Source: Closterium sp. NIES-65 (lineage: Eukaryota > Streptophyta > Zygnematophyceae > Desmidiales > Closteriaceae). Taken from it: a DNA stretch of 64,000 bases. The DNA is taken from the NCBI GenBank assembly GCA_948144175.1, contig CANXME010002518.1:137479-201478 (forward strand). The letters run 5' to 3'. Position 1 is the stretch's first letter. Each line of letters opens with the position of its first letter. A program made the position numbers and the translations under genes. The notes beneath the pieces are model-generated. The model made no database searches. It was not told the DNA's origin and was given only the letters and a program-made list of their open reading frames with translations. Shown here piece by piece: positions 18,590-29,648 of this stretch.

Positions 18590-21500
18590 TCAAGAAGTGA
18601 GCAAGTGAGGCCAAGTAGGCACAAGACCTAACATCGTACAGAAGCGCTGATGATCACAAGGCGGAAGTGCCTTGGTAAAGATATCAGCAGTGTTGGCCTC
18701 AGAGGCCACGTAAGCAAGGCGCAGCTGACCACGCTGCTGCAGCTCACGAGCAAGGAAGTAGCGAAGAGCAATGTGCTTCGTTCTGTGCTCCAGTCTGTGC
18801 TCTCGACACAAGGCCAGCATGGCCTTGTTGTCTACGTACAAAACTGGAGGAGAACGAGGCGACTCTCCTAGGTCAGTCAGCAGGTAGGTGAGCCAGCGTA
18901 GCTCCTGTGCAGCCATGGCCCTCGCGTAGATCTCAGCCTCACAGTTGGAGCTGAGAACAGAAGACGAGCGGGTCGACCGCCACAAAACACAGCCAAAGCC
19001 AAGGCTGAAGGTGTAACCCTGTGACGATCGCTGCAGAGCCTGGTCGTCAGCCCAAGAAGCGTCAGTGTGACCTGTGAGGACCACTCGATGTCGCCCTCCA
19101 AGGACTAGCCCCATGCCCGACGTACTGCACAAGTAGCGCAACACCCTCTTCGCTGCAGCCATGTGCTCTGGTCGGTGTCTGCCAGGAGCAACATAGCGTG
19201 CCAAGATGCTAAGAGGGTATGCAAGGTCAGGTCGTGTGCAGGTCATCAGGTACATGAGGCAGCCAACAAGCTCTGGGTACGGGCCACTCAGCTCTACGGA
19301 CTCATCCGAAGGCACAGCTGAGAGCGAGTGGCGAGTAGACAGAGGAGTGGCCTCAGACGAGGAGTACGTGAAGTCGAAGCACTGAAGGACCTGCTGCACC
19401 ATGTGTGACTGAGTCAGGGTAATGGTGCGCTGTGCTCTATCCCGGGTGATTTGCAAGCCAAGGTAGCTGCGCAGTTCACCCAGGTCTGTGCACGTGTGTC
19501 TCTTCTGCAGCTCGGACTTCACGTGGGCGAGTCCAACAGTGTCAGCAGTGGCAAAGACCAAGTCGTCCACGTACACGAGGATGTAGAACGGCGGCAAAGA
19601 GGTGTCGGCGCGTAGAAACAGCGACGGGTCAGCTGTAGAAGGAGCAAACCCAAGAGCTGCAAGTGTAGTCCTCAGTGTGTCGTGCCACTCACGGGGCGCC
19701 TGGCGGAGACCGTAGACTGGCCGCCGGAGGCTCCACTGGGTACGAGGAGGAAATGACCCAGTGAAGCCAGGTGGGCGGCGCAGCCAGATCTCTTTGTGCA
19801 GGCTACCCTGCAGGAAAGCTGTGCTGAAGTCAAGAGAGTGAAGCTCTTAGTCGCGCTGAGCGGCTATGTGCAGCAGCACCCAAAGAGTGGTCATCTTCGG
19901 GGTGGGAGAGAAGGTCTGAAAGTAGTCAACTCCCTGCCGCTGACTGAAGCCTCGAGCCACGTAACGCGCCTTGAAGACAGGCGGAGAACCCGGCGGCCGC
20001 TTCACCCTGAAAATCCACATGCCACTGACGATGTTCGCCCCAGGTGGGGGAACCTCGTCGACGTAGGTGCCTGTGGACTTCCAGGAAGCCATCTCTGCGT
20101 CCATGGCTGACTGCCACTGAGAGGAGTAGGGACCCTTGATCGCCTCAGCGTACGATCGAGGAGTCGGGATGTCTGGTGCATCCGGGTCTCCCTCAGGGGC
20201 AATCAGCGAGGACACGAGATGAGGCAAAGCAGCAGCAAGACACTGGAACTCCTCTTGCTTGTCCTCAAGGACGTCCGTGCTAAAAGCACACTCACCCCCG
20301 ACGGACGGAGGACAGACAGACTCAGACTCAGCAACAAGACTAGCAGTGCAGTCTAGACGACAACGAGCCGCGAAGTCGACAAGCTCAGCAACTAGGGCAG
20401 ACGTAGTAGTGGACTCAAAGGAAGGGTCAGTGACAACAGTAGCCAGGAGACGCGTGACAGTAGGACTGGCAGCACGAAGAGAGTCAGACTCAGGGTCAGC
20501 AAGAAGAGGAAGAGAGGACTCTGGAGGAGACGGCAACGGGACACGCAGAGGAGCAGTGGAAGGACGCAGTGCCATCTGGTGTGTGCCTGAGACCGGAGGA
20601 GGACGCGGACGCGAAGCACCACCACTAGTGCGAGCAGCACGAACAGGCGACGCAGGACAAGACGCAGGCTCACGACGCTCAGCAAGACCTCCAGTAGGAC
20701 CAGTGTAGGGAGAAGGAGCAGGTAGTGGGGAGGCGGGCTGTAACTGTGACTGCGACTGGACAGGCTGCGGACACTCCAAGGGAGGAGCAGGACGAGTAGA
20801 GGGCAGGAGACCATCAACCTGCTCAAGGAGCGGAACGAAGTACGGCCGCGGCCGCGCAACGCCTCTAGAACCAGCAGGGATAGCACCAGTACCCCCAGTG
20901 GTAGCACCAGCGCCAGCAGCACCTCCACCTCCAACAGCGCCAACTCCAGCACCCTCAGACGCACCAGCGCCAGCAGAAACACCAGCGCCAACACCCCCAG
21001 CAGCTCCAGCTCCAGCAGCTCCAGCACCATCAACTCCAGCAGCCCCAACAGCACCCCCAGTCCCAGCAGCTCCAGTACCGCCAGGACGAGCACCTCCGGG
21101 ACCAGCACCAACAATAGTACCTCCAGCTCCAGCAGCACGGCTCCAGCGCCGGGCAAACCACTCGCGCAGCTCCTGTGGAGAGGGTTGCTCCCGCCGCGAC
21201 GAAGCACCCACGGCGGCCACACGAGCAGACCCAGCGCCCCCAGGCTCCGCACCCCCAGGCTCCGCAACCCCAGGCTCCGCACCCCCAGGCTCAGCACCTC
21301 CAGATTCAGCACCCCTAGGCTCAGCACCCCGAGACTGAGCACCCCTAGACTCAGCAACCCCAGGCTCAGCACCCCCAGACTCAGCACCTCCAGTCCCGGC
21401 ACCCGCAAGCTCAGCAACTCTAACAGCACCAGAGTCAACAGCTACCTCGACAGGCTCGACTGCGTCTACCTGGGACACACCTGACAGGGTAGGACCCTGA

Positions 21501-23147
21501 GGGGGGAGGGGGTCTACCGGGGGAGGACCTGGCGCAAGGAAGAGCGGGGGCGGGGGAAGGGGCGCAGTGCAGTAGGGGAAGAGACGGTAGTAAGGTACCG
21601 ACACGTCAAAGGTGACGTCCTGGGAGGACAGAACATGGCGCGAGGTGGGGTGGTAAAACTGCCAACCAGGCGCGTCAGGGGGGAAGCCAAGGAAGACGCA
21701 GGGAACAGCAAGGGGGGACAGCTTGTCCGCAGACAAGTCGCGTACAAACGCCCGAGATCCCCAGACCTGGAACGCAGACGCATCGCCAACCTTCCCCGTC
21801 CACCGTAAGGTTGGGGAGGTCTCTGGCAAGAAGACCCGGGGCTGAAGGTTGAGCTGATGCGCGGCGTAGTGAACCGCAAACGGCCATTGAAAATGGGGGG
21901 CAGCCGCATGCATCATGGACGTAGGAGCGACGTCCATGACCATGCCAATGCGGCGCTCAGCAATCCCATTTTGCTGTGGAGAGGCCGGAAGCGTGAAGGT
22001 CTGGCGGATGCCATGTGCACGACAGAAGGCTCCCAGACGGGCAGAGGAAAACTCCCCGCCTCTGTCAGAGTGCAGACGCAGAACAGGAAAGTCCGAGCCG
22101 AAACTCTCCCTAAGCTGGAGACGAGCTGCGCGGATCCAGTCGATCAACACCTCAGTGACGTCACCCTTGCTGCGCAAGGGGAAGACTGTGGTGTAACGAG
22201 AGTAGTCGTCAACCACCAACAGGAAGTAACGCTCGTGCCCCTGTCCACGGACGCGGGTGGGGCCCTACACGTCCATGTGGAGAGTATGCAGCGGAGCCTC
22301 TGTCGGAGGAAACTCGGATGAGTGAGGGGCGGCGCGCTGTCGCCCCTCGACACAGGGGACGCAGGTAGGGCCAGGCTCCGGAGGTAGGGGAGGGAGGGAC
22401 CGGGGGAGACCAGAGACAAGGACACGGGAGGCCATGCCTCAGAGACGAGGCAGGGAGGGGTGACCAAGGCGGTGGTGCCAAAGGAGAGTCTGGTGGGACA
22501 GGAGACGACACGAGCAGGGAGCAGACTCAAGACCAGACCTGGACACTGCAGCAAACACCTGACTCGACGCAACTACCTAGCCAGACTCAGCAGCCGGAGG
22601 AGACTCAGTAGTGAGGGTGTACAGGCTTGACCCCGGCCGACGGGTGAACGTGGCCAAGTGTCGGCCTGTCCGAGCACACGTGCAGTGGGTCACCCGCTGA
22701 CTCGCAGGAGTGAAGTGGTCATCCCCCCTATCCTGTAGGTCCGCTCCACTCACCAAGTTCGTAGAGAATGAGGGGAGGTAGAGACCTGACAGGGTGCCAG
22801 AGGGGGCTGCCGGGCACGGTAAGACAGTGGAGAAGCTAGCAAGGACAGGACCCCCAGAGGGGTCCGCCAGGGAGACTGCAACCGGCCGACTAAGCGGCGT
22901 AAGCGTGGTGCAGTCTCGAAAGAAGGAGCGGGAAGCATCCGAGTCAAGGGTGAAGGTGTATAAGGCCTGAGCCGACGTAGTACCTGAGACAGCACACTTA
23001 CCAGCACCTGGGGCAGTAGACGCACTAGCACCTGGGGCAGCAGATGCACTAGCACCTAGAGCAGCAGCCTCACCAGCACCTAGAGCAATAGCCTCAATGC
23101 CCGGGTCAGGCGGTACACACAGGTAAGAGTCACCCTGAACACTAGCA
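18590..23147 (-). pseudogene. copia pol: protease, integrase, linker, reverse transcriptase, RNase H (four stops)
   Basis: One continuous frame, read from 23147 down to TGA at 18590. The protease motif reads DSDAS instead of DSGAS, which should inactivate it. The integrase shows HSDRGGEFSS and GIAERR. The linker carries the pentapeptide array. The reverse transcriptase shows YVDDLVFA. RNase H shows HTDASWADD, CEAEIYA and VDNKAML. Internal stops are at 22577-22579 (Gln in copy 5), 22439-22441 (Arg CGA in copy 5), 22265-22267 (Trp) and 19847-19849 (Tyr). Three of the four are C-to-T or G-to-A changes. Its 5' end is cut by the insertion at 23153, and gag continues at 30738. Confidence 0.88.
21230..21430 (-). 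repeat. pentapeptide-coding tandem repeat, copia copy 4
   Basis: 15-base units of the form GGGGGTGCTGAGCCT in the integrase-RT linker, homologous to 1057-1300 and 38430-38690. Confidence 0.8.
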
Positions 23148-23152
23148 GTCAC

Positions 23153-24236
23153 TGCGGAGATAACTGCTGCAACGGAAGCTAGGCTATGGGCTAGGCACGT
23201 GTGCTCGTGTGATCTCTGCGTTCATTCACTTAGTCGTTTCCTTGTGTTCACGCTGCTTGCTAGTTCACGGGGAGAAATGGCAAGAGTTTCACTAGGAAAA
23301 CATGACAACAATGATAGCAACAACATTGGCATCACAGACTACATCAGTGCTAGCTAGGCTGCTGGTCGACCTCCAGCACAGCACGGTCGACCGCGCTCCA
23401 GCGCAGCAGCGCTCGCACCGCTCCAGCGTTGCAGAGTAGCGGTTCGCCAACGTTGCAAGTCCACGGTGTGCCAGCGCTGCACCAAGTCGGCTGCACAGCG
23501 TTGCACCCGCAGGACAACGGTGCACTAGCTTCGCAGGTGCGCGCAGCTGGTTGGCGCTCCACACCTTGTCACGAGCACAGCGCAGACGCCTGGCAGATTC
23601 CACACCAGTGACTGCGCCCACCAGCCACATCGACCTCGGGATACCACCCCCGAGGTCGGCATCGTAGACTCCACCCTGGCGACACTTGCGCACGTCGCCC
23701 GGGTATCCCAGTCGACCAGGCAACCACGCCTGGCCGACTAGCGCAGTCCGTAGCCGGCCACGCATGCCCGGCGTCCCCAGTCCGGCGTCCAGGCGCCCAG
23801 GACACCTTCCGAACCTCCAGGTCGGCGTCCCTCCTCCCAGGACGCCGACCAGACGCCCAGGTCGGTGTGTGGGCCCCCCGGGACGCCCAGGTCGGCGTCC
23901 GGACCCTAGGGCCCCGTGCAGACGCCTAGGTCGGCGTCTGTCCTTCCAGAAGGCCGTGCAGGCGCCCACGACGTCGACCAGGCGCCCGGGTAGTCGTGGC
24001 GACGCCCAGCTCGGCGTCCAGCTTCCCAGGACGCCGTCCAGGCGTCCGGGACGCCAACCAGGCGTCCAGGGCGGCGTCCTCCTGCTCGGCGCCCTCCAAT
24101 CAGGCGCCCTCCAGCAAGGCGCCCTTGCAGTGGCCCCCGTGCCCACTGGTGCAGGTCGGCTACAACCTACGCACATCCAACCACAAGGTTGGCTCCGCCC
24201 AAGCAAGGACGGGGCCTTACAACACTCCCGTTTACA
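23153..24236 (-). repeat. 3' LTR of long-LTR copia (1084 bp)
   Basis: The plus strand reads TGCGGAGATAAC...CCCGTTTACA. The part from about 23800 to 24120 is dense in CAGGTCGGCGTC and CAGGCGCCC motifs, which can pair with one another. Confidence 0.92.
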
Positions 24237-24362
24237 CTCCCCTGCCGCGTTCACGCTTGGCCCCAGCCCACACGGCAGTACAGCTCCGAGAATAGCCCGT
24301 CGGCGTGCACCCAACACACAGCACGCCGGTCACTGCACCAGCCATGCAAGAGGGCATGGCAC

Positions 24363-24962
24363 CTACTGCTGCACGTCGTTGTCGCCGTCGCCCACGTCTG
24401 CCAAGCGCACCTGGCCGTTTGCGACGGAGCACCGGTTGAAGGCCGGATATTGCAGCGCCTTCGTCAGGAAGTCGGCTGGCTGCTCAGCGGTCGGGATGTA
24501 CTGCAGCGAGAACTTCCCACGCTTCACCATGTGCTGCAGCCAGGCCTGTCGCCGCTCAATGCTTGTCAACCCCATGCCCTCGGCGACCGTGATGGCCAAC
24601 TTGTTGTCCACGCGCACGACAGTCGGCTTCCCAGCGTCCAGCTGTCGGAACTCGGCGAGGAGGAAGCGAAGGCGGCGTCCCTCCTTGCCAACTTCAGTGG
24701 CCGCCACGTACTCCGACTCGGTCGACGACAGCGTCGCACACTTGATGCGCTGGCTCGACCAGGAGACAGCGGCCCCACCGTAGACGAACACATAGCCACC
24801 CGTGCTCGTCATGTTCTGCTTGTCACCGGCGTCGTCGGCGTCCACGTAGCCGACCAGCTCCAGCGACTCAGGTCCACCGCCGAACTCCAGGGTGGTGTCA
24901 CGTGTGTTGGCGAGGTAGGCAAGGCAACGGTCTACCTCGCGCCAGTGCTCGTCGCTCCTCAC
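24363..24962 (-). CDS. long-LTR copia RNase H
   Basis: It degrades RNA in the RNA-DNA hybrid. Motifs are YVDADDAGD (first Asp), STESEYVAA (Glu), RVDNKLAI (Asp) and EQPADFLTKAL at the end. It is in the same frame as the reverse transcriptase upstream, separated only by TAG 25029-25031, so the Met at 24962 is not a native start. The conserved YL.NTRDT and LELVGYVDAD blocks are present. The stop at 24363 (TAG) closes the polyprotein. Confidence 0.88.
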   Translation of the reverse strand: MRSDEHWREVDRCLAYLANTRDTTLEFGGGPESLELVGYVDADDAGDKQNMTSTGGYVFVYGGAAVSWSSQRIKCATLSSTESEYVAATEVGKEGRRLRFLLAEFRQLDAGKPTVVRVDNKLAITVAEGMGLTSIERRQAWLQHMVKRGKFSLQYIPTAEQPADFLTKALQYPAFNRCSVANGQVRLADVGDGDNDVQQ

Positions 24963-25028
24963 CGTGAGGCCGCTCCCCAGCTTGCTGCAGGCGAAGGCGA
25001 TGTCCGGCCTCGTCGTCGTCGCCGCTAA

Positions 25029-26801
25029 CTACAATGAGCCGACCTTCTGCCGGTACTCCTCCTCCTGCCGTTCCTGTGCCTCCTCGTCGTCGAAGGTGAG
25101 CTCGGCGTAGGCGTCGACCGAGACCGGCGTCTTCGGGGTGCGCCCGGTCTGCTCCTCGTCGATGAAACGCCTACGCAGCTTGTCGACGTAGCCCTGCTGG
25201 TGCAGCCACAGCTTCCCCGCCGACCTGTCACGCACGATCTCCAGCTCAAGGTACGTTTGCACCGGCGAGATCTCGCGCAGCTCGAAGGTGGCTTCCAGCA
25301 GCTCCTTCAGCTCCTTCAGCATCGCGGCGCTGCTGCTGGCGGCAAGCAGGTCGTCAACGTAGACCAGCACCCAGCAGGCCACTCCGTCCTCGCCGACCTT
25401 GAAGTAAAGAGCCTCGTCGACCTGGCTCTTCTTCCACCCGGCGCCGACCAGCACATCGTTGAGCGCCAAGTACCACAGCAGCGGAGACTGCTTCAGCCCA
25501 TAGAGGCTCTTCAGCAGCCTGCACACCCGGCCGGATCCATCGTTGAAGTAGTCAGGCTGGTGCATGTACAGCACCCGGTCGAGCTTGCTCTGCAGGAAGG
25601 CGTTCTTCATGTCGAGCTGCATCAGGTTGAGGTTGAGGACGGCGACGATGCTGAGGAAGATCCTCAGCGTGACGTAGCTGCCCAACGGCGCGAACGTCTC
25701 GTCGTAGTCGGCGCCGTACACCTGCGTGAAGCCCTTCACGACTAGCCTCGCCTTCTCTCGCTCGACGGTGTCGTCGATGTGGTACTTTGTCGTCAACACC
25801 CACCGGTTCTTCATGATGTTCACTCCCAGCGGGCGTTTGACCAGCTCCCACGTTCCCATGTTGAGGAGGCTGCGAATCTCCTCCTCCATGGCGGCCTTCA
25901 CCGCCAGGCCCTTCCAGCTCGCCAACGCCTCCTTCACCGACATCGTCGAGATGTCCCAACGGTGCTCGGGGTCAGCTAGCATATCGGGGTCGAGCTCTGG
26001 AAACTCCTCATCCTCCTCGGCGTCGTCGTACAGCAGGTCGTCGGCCTCATCGTCCACGTCGTACACCGTGGTGAAGGCAGCGGGGACGAAGAAGTCAGGC
26101 GGCCTCCGAAGTCGGCCTGAACGCCGTGGTTCTGGCTGGACCTCCTCGGCGTCCCCTCCATCGTCTTTGTCGTCGCTGCCCTCGGCATCCTGCTGCTCCT
26201 CAGCCGGCGTCGCAGCCGACTGCTCCACTGTGGTCGGCGTCCCAGCCGACTTCTCCCATGTGGTCGGCTCCCCTGCCGACGACCCGGTCGCCAACTGCTC
26301 CTTGATCGGCGTCGCTGCTGCGTGCTCCTTGGTCAGCTGCTGTTCTGCAGACGTCTCCTTCACCGAAGTTGGCTGCACCACCTGCTGCCTCCCGGTCGGC
26401 GTCAGCTTCGCTCCCGTGCCGCCTTGCACAGCAGCACGTTGGCCACCGGCGATGCTTGGGACCGGCGCCACAGGTGACGCACCCCGTCTCCCCTCATCGC
26501 CGGAGGCTGACAGCAAGGTCAGCCCATGCAAGTCGGCAACAAGGGGAGGGGCAGGTGGAGTGCAAGGAGCGGGGATGTCCTCGGCGTCCTCACCAGCAAC
26601 CTCACCGACCTCGGCAAGTAGAGACGGGGTCGTCGTCGAGGTGTCCGTTGGCGGGGGAACCGGCATCCGCCCTGACGCCGGCCCGTGCGCTGACTTCCAC
26701 ACCTCCAGCGACATGCTCTCGTAGAACACCACGTCCGACGTGGTGACAACCCGGTTGTCGGCAATGTCGAGGAGCTCCCAGCCCTTGCTCTCCGCCGACA
26801 C
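25029..26801 (-). CDS. long-LTR copia reverse transcriptase with upstream linker
   Basis: 590 residues. The first 240 or so are an acidic, Thr/Ala/Glu-rich linker with EPRRSGRLRRPPDF. The reverse transcriptase follows: NRWVLTTKYHIDDTVEREKARLVVKGF-type start (shown here only in part), YDETFAPL, MDMKNAFLQ-like LDMKNAFLQ, LYGLKQSP and the catalytic YVDDLLAAS near residue 480. The frame is shared with integrase (TAG 26850 between) and RNase H (TAG 25029 between). If both TAGs are mutations, the ancestral pol was one polyprotein. Confidence 0.9.
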   Translation of the reverse strand: MSAESKGWELLDIADNRVVTTSDVVFYESMSLEVWKSAHGPASGRMPVPPPTDTSTTTPSLLAEVGEVAGEDAEDIPAPCTPPAPPLVADLHGLTLLSASGDEGRRGASPVAPVPSIAGGQRAAVQGGTGAKLTPTGRQQVVQPTSVKETSAEQQLTKEHAAATPIKEQLATGSSAGEPTTWEKSAGTPTTVEQSAATPAEEQQDAEGSDDKDDGGDAEEVQPEPRRSGRLRRPPDFFVPAAFTTVYDVDDEADDLLYDDAEEDEEFPELDPDMLADPEHRWDISTMSVKEALASWKGLAVKAAMEEEIRSLLNMGTWELVKRPLGVNIMKNRWVLTTKYHIDDTVEREKARLVVKGFTQVYGADYDETFAPLGSYVTLRIFLSIVAVLNLNLMQLDMKNAFLQSKLDRVLYMHQPDYFNDGSGRVCRLLKSLYGLKQSPLLWYLALNDVLVGAGWKKSQVDEALYFKVGEDGVACWVLVYVDDLLAASSSAAMLKELKELLEATFELREISPVQTYLELEIVRDRSAGKLWLHQQGYVDKLRRRFIDEEQTGRTPKTPVSVDAYAELTFDDEEAQERQEEEYRQKVGSL

Positions 26802-26849
26802 GCCGAGGTGAAGGCCCCACCGAGCCTTGGGCTGCAGCTTGCCTCCACG

Positions 26850-28100
26850 CTACTGCTCAGGGACCAAGAACTGCGCCATGCAGCCCCACACCCGCGCCAG
26901 CGACAAGTCGGGCTTCTTCCCGGTCAGCAGTTGGTACGGCGTTGTCCCCGGCGGCAGCGCCGACCTCTCAAGGCAGTTGCGGACCCAGACGGCCTGTCGG
27001 AGAGCGAGGTGCCACCAGTGGTGCTGCAAGCCCATGTGCAGCAGCATCGTCCGCACCGACTCCACCACCATCCTCATCTCCCGCTCCGCCATGCCGTTCT
27101 GCTGCGGGGTGTATAGGCAGGTCAGATCGTGGACGATCCCCTTGCCGTTCACAAAGTTGGTGAACTGCTTCCCGAGGAACTCCCCTCCTCGGTCAGAGCG
27201 CAGCATCAATACCGACTTCCTTGTCTGCCGCTCAGCCACCGCCAGCCACTGCACGAACACCGGCAACGCATCTGACTTCTTGGCGACCGGCTTCACCCAC
27301 ACGTAGCGGGTCTTGCGGTCCTTCAGCAGCAAGAAGTACAGGCTGCCATCCTTGGCAGTCACGCGGAACGGCCCGCACAAGTCGATGTGCACGACGGCTA
27401 GCACGTCGTCGGCGTCGGAGCCTTGGTCAGGGAAAGTGTGCCGCGCCAGCTTCTCGCCGACGCACGAGACACACGGTGAGTCGGCGCCCGTCGCCGACTT
27501 GAGGTCCAGCCCAATGGCGACCTCGTTCTTCGCCGAGTTCCTGATGGTGTCCATGCCGACGTGCGCAAGCCTTGTGTGCATCCTGTCCGGAGATGCCTTC
27601 GTCGCCGAGACGATCGCGCGCAAGGCCACTACCTCCGTGGTAGGCTTTGTCGGCGTGGCCGAGCAGGGGCGCAGATCGGTGCAGAGGACACGCCCGGTGT
27701 ACGTCGCCTGACCGAGCACCTCCCCTGCTGCCAAGACGAGCAGCATCCCGTCGCCGTCCTCCTGCAGCTTCACGCCGTGCTCCTTCAGCTGGCCGGCTGA
27801 AAGCAAGTTTGCCCGCACACCCGGGACGTACAGCACGTCGGGGATGAGCACCTGCTTCCCGGCCTCCCCTTGCAAAGCGACGGTGCCGCGGCCCTGGACG
27901 TTCTGCAGTGCCCCATTGAAGCCGCAAACGTGCTTGATGGAGCTGCTCGGCTGCAGGTCGACGAAGACTTCCTTCGTCCCCATCAGGTGGTGGGAGCAAC
28001 CGCTGTCGAGCAGGACCACCGCTGGGTTCGCCTGCACAGCTGCCGCCACCGCCTTGAATTCCTCCCCGGCCTCTGGCGCCAGCGAGACGGTCGGCTCCAC
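26850..28100 (-). CDS. long-LTR copia protease and integrase
   Basis: 416 residues as read from the Met at 28100, though the frame extends further upstream into gag. The protease motif is LDSGCSHHLMG at 31-41, with Cys after the Gly. The integrase has the CVSC zinc pair, HIDLCGPF (first Asp), LRSDRGGEF (second Asp) and QQNGMAERE (Glu). The catalytic residues look complete. It ends at TAG 26850-26852, a plausible Gln (PEQ*). Confidence 0.9.
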   Translation of the reverse strand: MEPTVSLAPEAGEEFKAVAAAVQANPAVVLLDSGCSHHLMGTKEVFVDLQPSSSIKHVCGFNGALQNVQGRGTVALQGEAGKQVLIPDVLYVPGVRANLLSAGQLKEHGVKLQEDGDGMLLVLAAGEVLGQATYTGRVLCTDLRPCSATPTKPTTEVVALRAIVSATKASPDRMHTRLAHVGMDTIRNSAKNEVAIGLDLKSATGADSPCVSCVGEKLARHTFPDQGSDADDVLAVVHIDLCGPFRVTAKDGSLYFLLLKDRKTRYVWVKPVAKKSDALPVFVQWLAVAERQTRKSVLMLRSDRGGEFLGKQFTNFVNGKGIVHDLTCLYTPQQNGMAEREMRMVVESVRTMLLHMGLQHHWWHLALRQAVWVRNCLERSALPPGTTPYQLLTGKKPDLSLARVWGCMAQFLVPEQ

Positions 28101-28472
28101 GATGCCGACCAGCGAGCACGACGCCGTCTTGTCGTCCCGCCCCTTGCCGCCTGCAGAGGAGTCGGCGTCCTTCGCCGAGGTCGACGTTGTCGACTGCTTC
28201 TCCTTGCGCGGCTTGTTTCCTCCTCGACGAGGGCGATGACTGCCAGACCTCCCGCGGCCTCCCTTGGCGTCGTCGTCGTCGGAGTCACTGCGGTCGGGGC
28301 ACTTGTAGGAGAGGTGGTCGGGGTCGCCGCACAGCCAGCACTCCCGTCGTCAACCTCCTCCTCCTCGACTGCTGTCTTTGGCCGACATCTTCTTGTCGGC
28401 GTCCTTGCTCGGCTTCCAGCCACTGCTACCGCCACCGCCCGACTGCCCACGCTGCCCTGGTCGGCCTCCTTG
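28101..28472 (-). pseudogene. long-LTR copia nucleocapsid region with zinc knuckle
   Basis: The minus strand encodes ECWLCGDPDHLSYKCPD, a CX2CX4HX4C RNA-binding knuckle, then a basic Arg/Gly/Lys-rich tail that runs into the protease frame. A TGA a few codons before the knuckle and a TAG at 28473-28475 break the frame from gag. Confidence 0.75.
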
Positions 28473-29549
28473 CTACGTCGGGGCGACGAAGTTGGCCTGC
28501 GCCAAGAGCTCCTGGGATCGCTCGGCCTCATGCATCGCCTCGTCCTGCAGGATATACGAGGTCAAGTTGTCCTCGTTGAGAGTCGCCGTCGTGCTCGGCG
28601 CCATGGACAGCCGCTTTAGCAGGTTGTAGCTGCTCGAGAGTCCCTGCATGTCGTGGGTGACGTACGACGCTGTCGAGTACTGCGCGCCGGCCATCCTGAT
28701 GGTGGCGAGAATTCGCCGGGCCCGGTTGCAGTAGCCGGTCGCCGTCTCCTCGTCGCCCATGCTCAGATGCGTCAGCTGTCCCTCTATCTGAGCGATGAAC
28801 AAGTCGTCGGTGACTTGATAGGTCGACTCGATGAAGTTCCACGCCCGGTGGCCGGCGTCGAGGTACTCTCGGCACCACTTCAAGGCAATCTACACGCCCG
28901 GCGAGCAGCACCGCGAGATGACCGTGAAGGTCAACAACTGCACGGCGCGAAACTCTGCACGCAGGTCGGGGTGGTGCTCCCCCGGTGTCGCCACGGTCCC
29001 TCGAGCAAAGCCGATCAGCCCGGCCATCTCCAGCTGGGGCTCGATGGCTTCCTTCCAGGTGAGGATGTCTTGTCGACCAACGAGTGGCGGGGTGACCAAG
29101 ATCCTGTCCGGCGTAAACTTGAAGTAGCCGTAGCTCGGTGCGATCCCACCCGTTGTCACCTGGGTCGCCGACATCGGCGACAAACCACTTCGACGCCCAC
29201 CGGCGTCGCCCTGCGAGGAGCCTGCAGCCGCCGACGACTGCATCCCTCGCGCCTGAACGCCGCTGGCTTCACCGGAGTGTATCACACCTCGCTGCCTCGA
29301 CGTGTCTCCCGCACTGCTGCCGACTTGGCCACCTCCGGCGTTGACGCCCACGTCGACGCCGCCTTCGTTGGTCACCGGTCGAAGAGAAGCTGGTCGTGAA
29401 GAGGGATGTTCCATCGCCCACATGGAGCGGAGTCCTGCCTCAACGACTGCCCAGGGTATCGCCCCGTACTCCTGTGCCTCATGGCGTCTCCTCGCATCCT
29501 CCACCCGTCCCTCGAGTGTGTCCATCACCTCGGCGTCGCCTACGCGCAC
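28473..29549 (-). pseudogene. long-LTR copia gag
   Basis: Two open parts in one frame (29549-28893 and 28883-28476) are separated by TAG 28890-28892. The first has a Ser/Gly/Ala-rich N-terminus, then DILTWKEAIEPQLEMAGL. The second carries WCREYLDAGHRAWNFIESTY, DDLFIAQIEGQLTHLSMGD and YLLKRL-like YNLLKRLSMAP, the layout of a copia gag polypeptide. The Met at 29549 is about 100 bp inside the 5' LTR border and may be the true start. Confidence 0.8.
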
Positions 29550-29631
29550 GCTAGTGACTGCACGGCTGCCGGTCTACGAACACTATCGGTAAGTGCGAAG
29601 TCGGCTAGACTAAACTACGTCGCGGTGTAGT

Positions 29632-29648
29632 CCACGCTCACCGCACCA
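29632..29648 (-). promoter_or_regulatory. primer-binding site candidate of long-LTR copia (not initiator Met)
   Basis: The minus strand directly after the LTR reads TGGTGCGGTGAGCGTGG. It begins TGG as primer sites do but is unlike the initiator-Met site used by the other copia elements here. The matching tRNA is not known to me. Confidence 0.5.

Noticed and set aside
25726-26724. 332-codon plus-strand open frame
   Set aside because: Antisense to the long-LTR copia linker and RT. Ser/Pro/Thr-rich with no domain.
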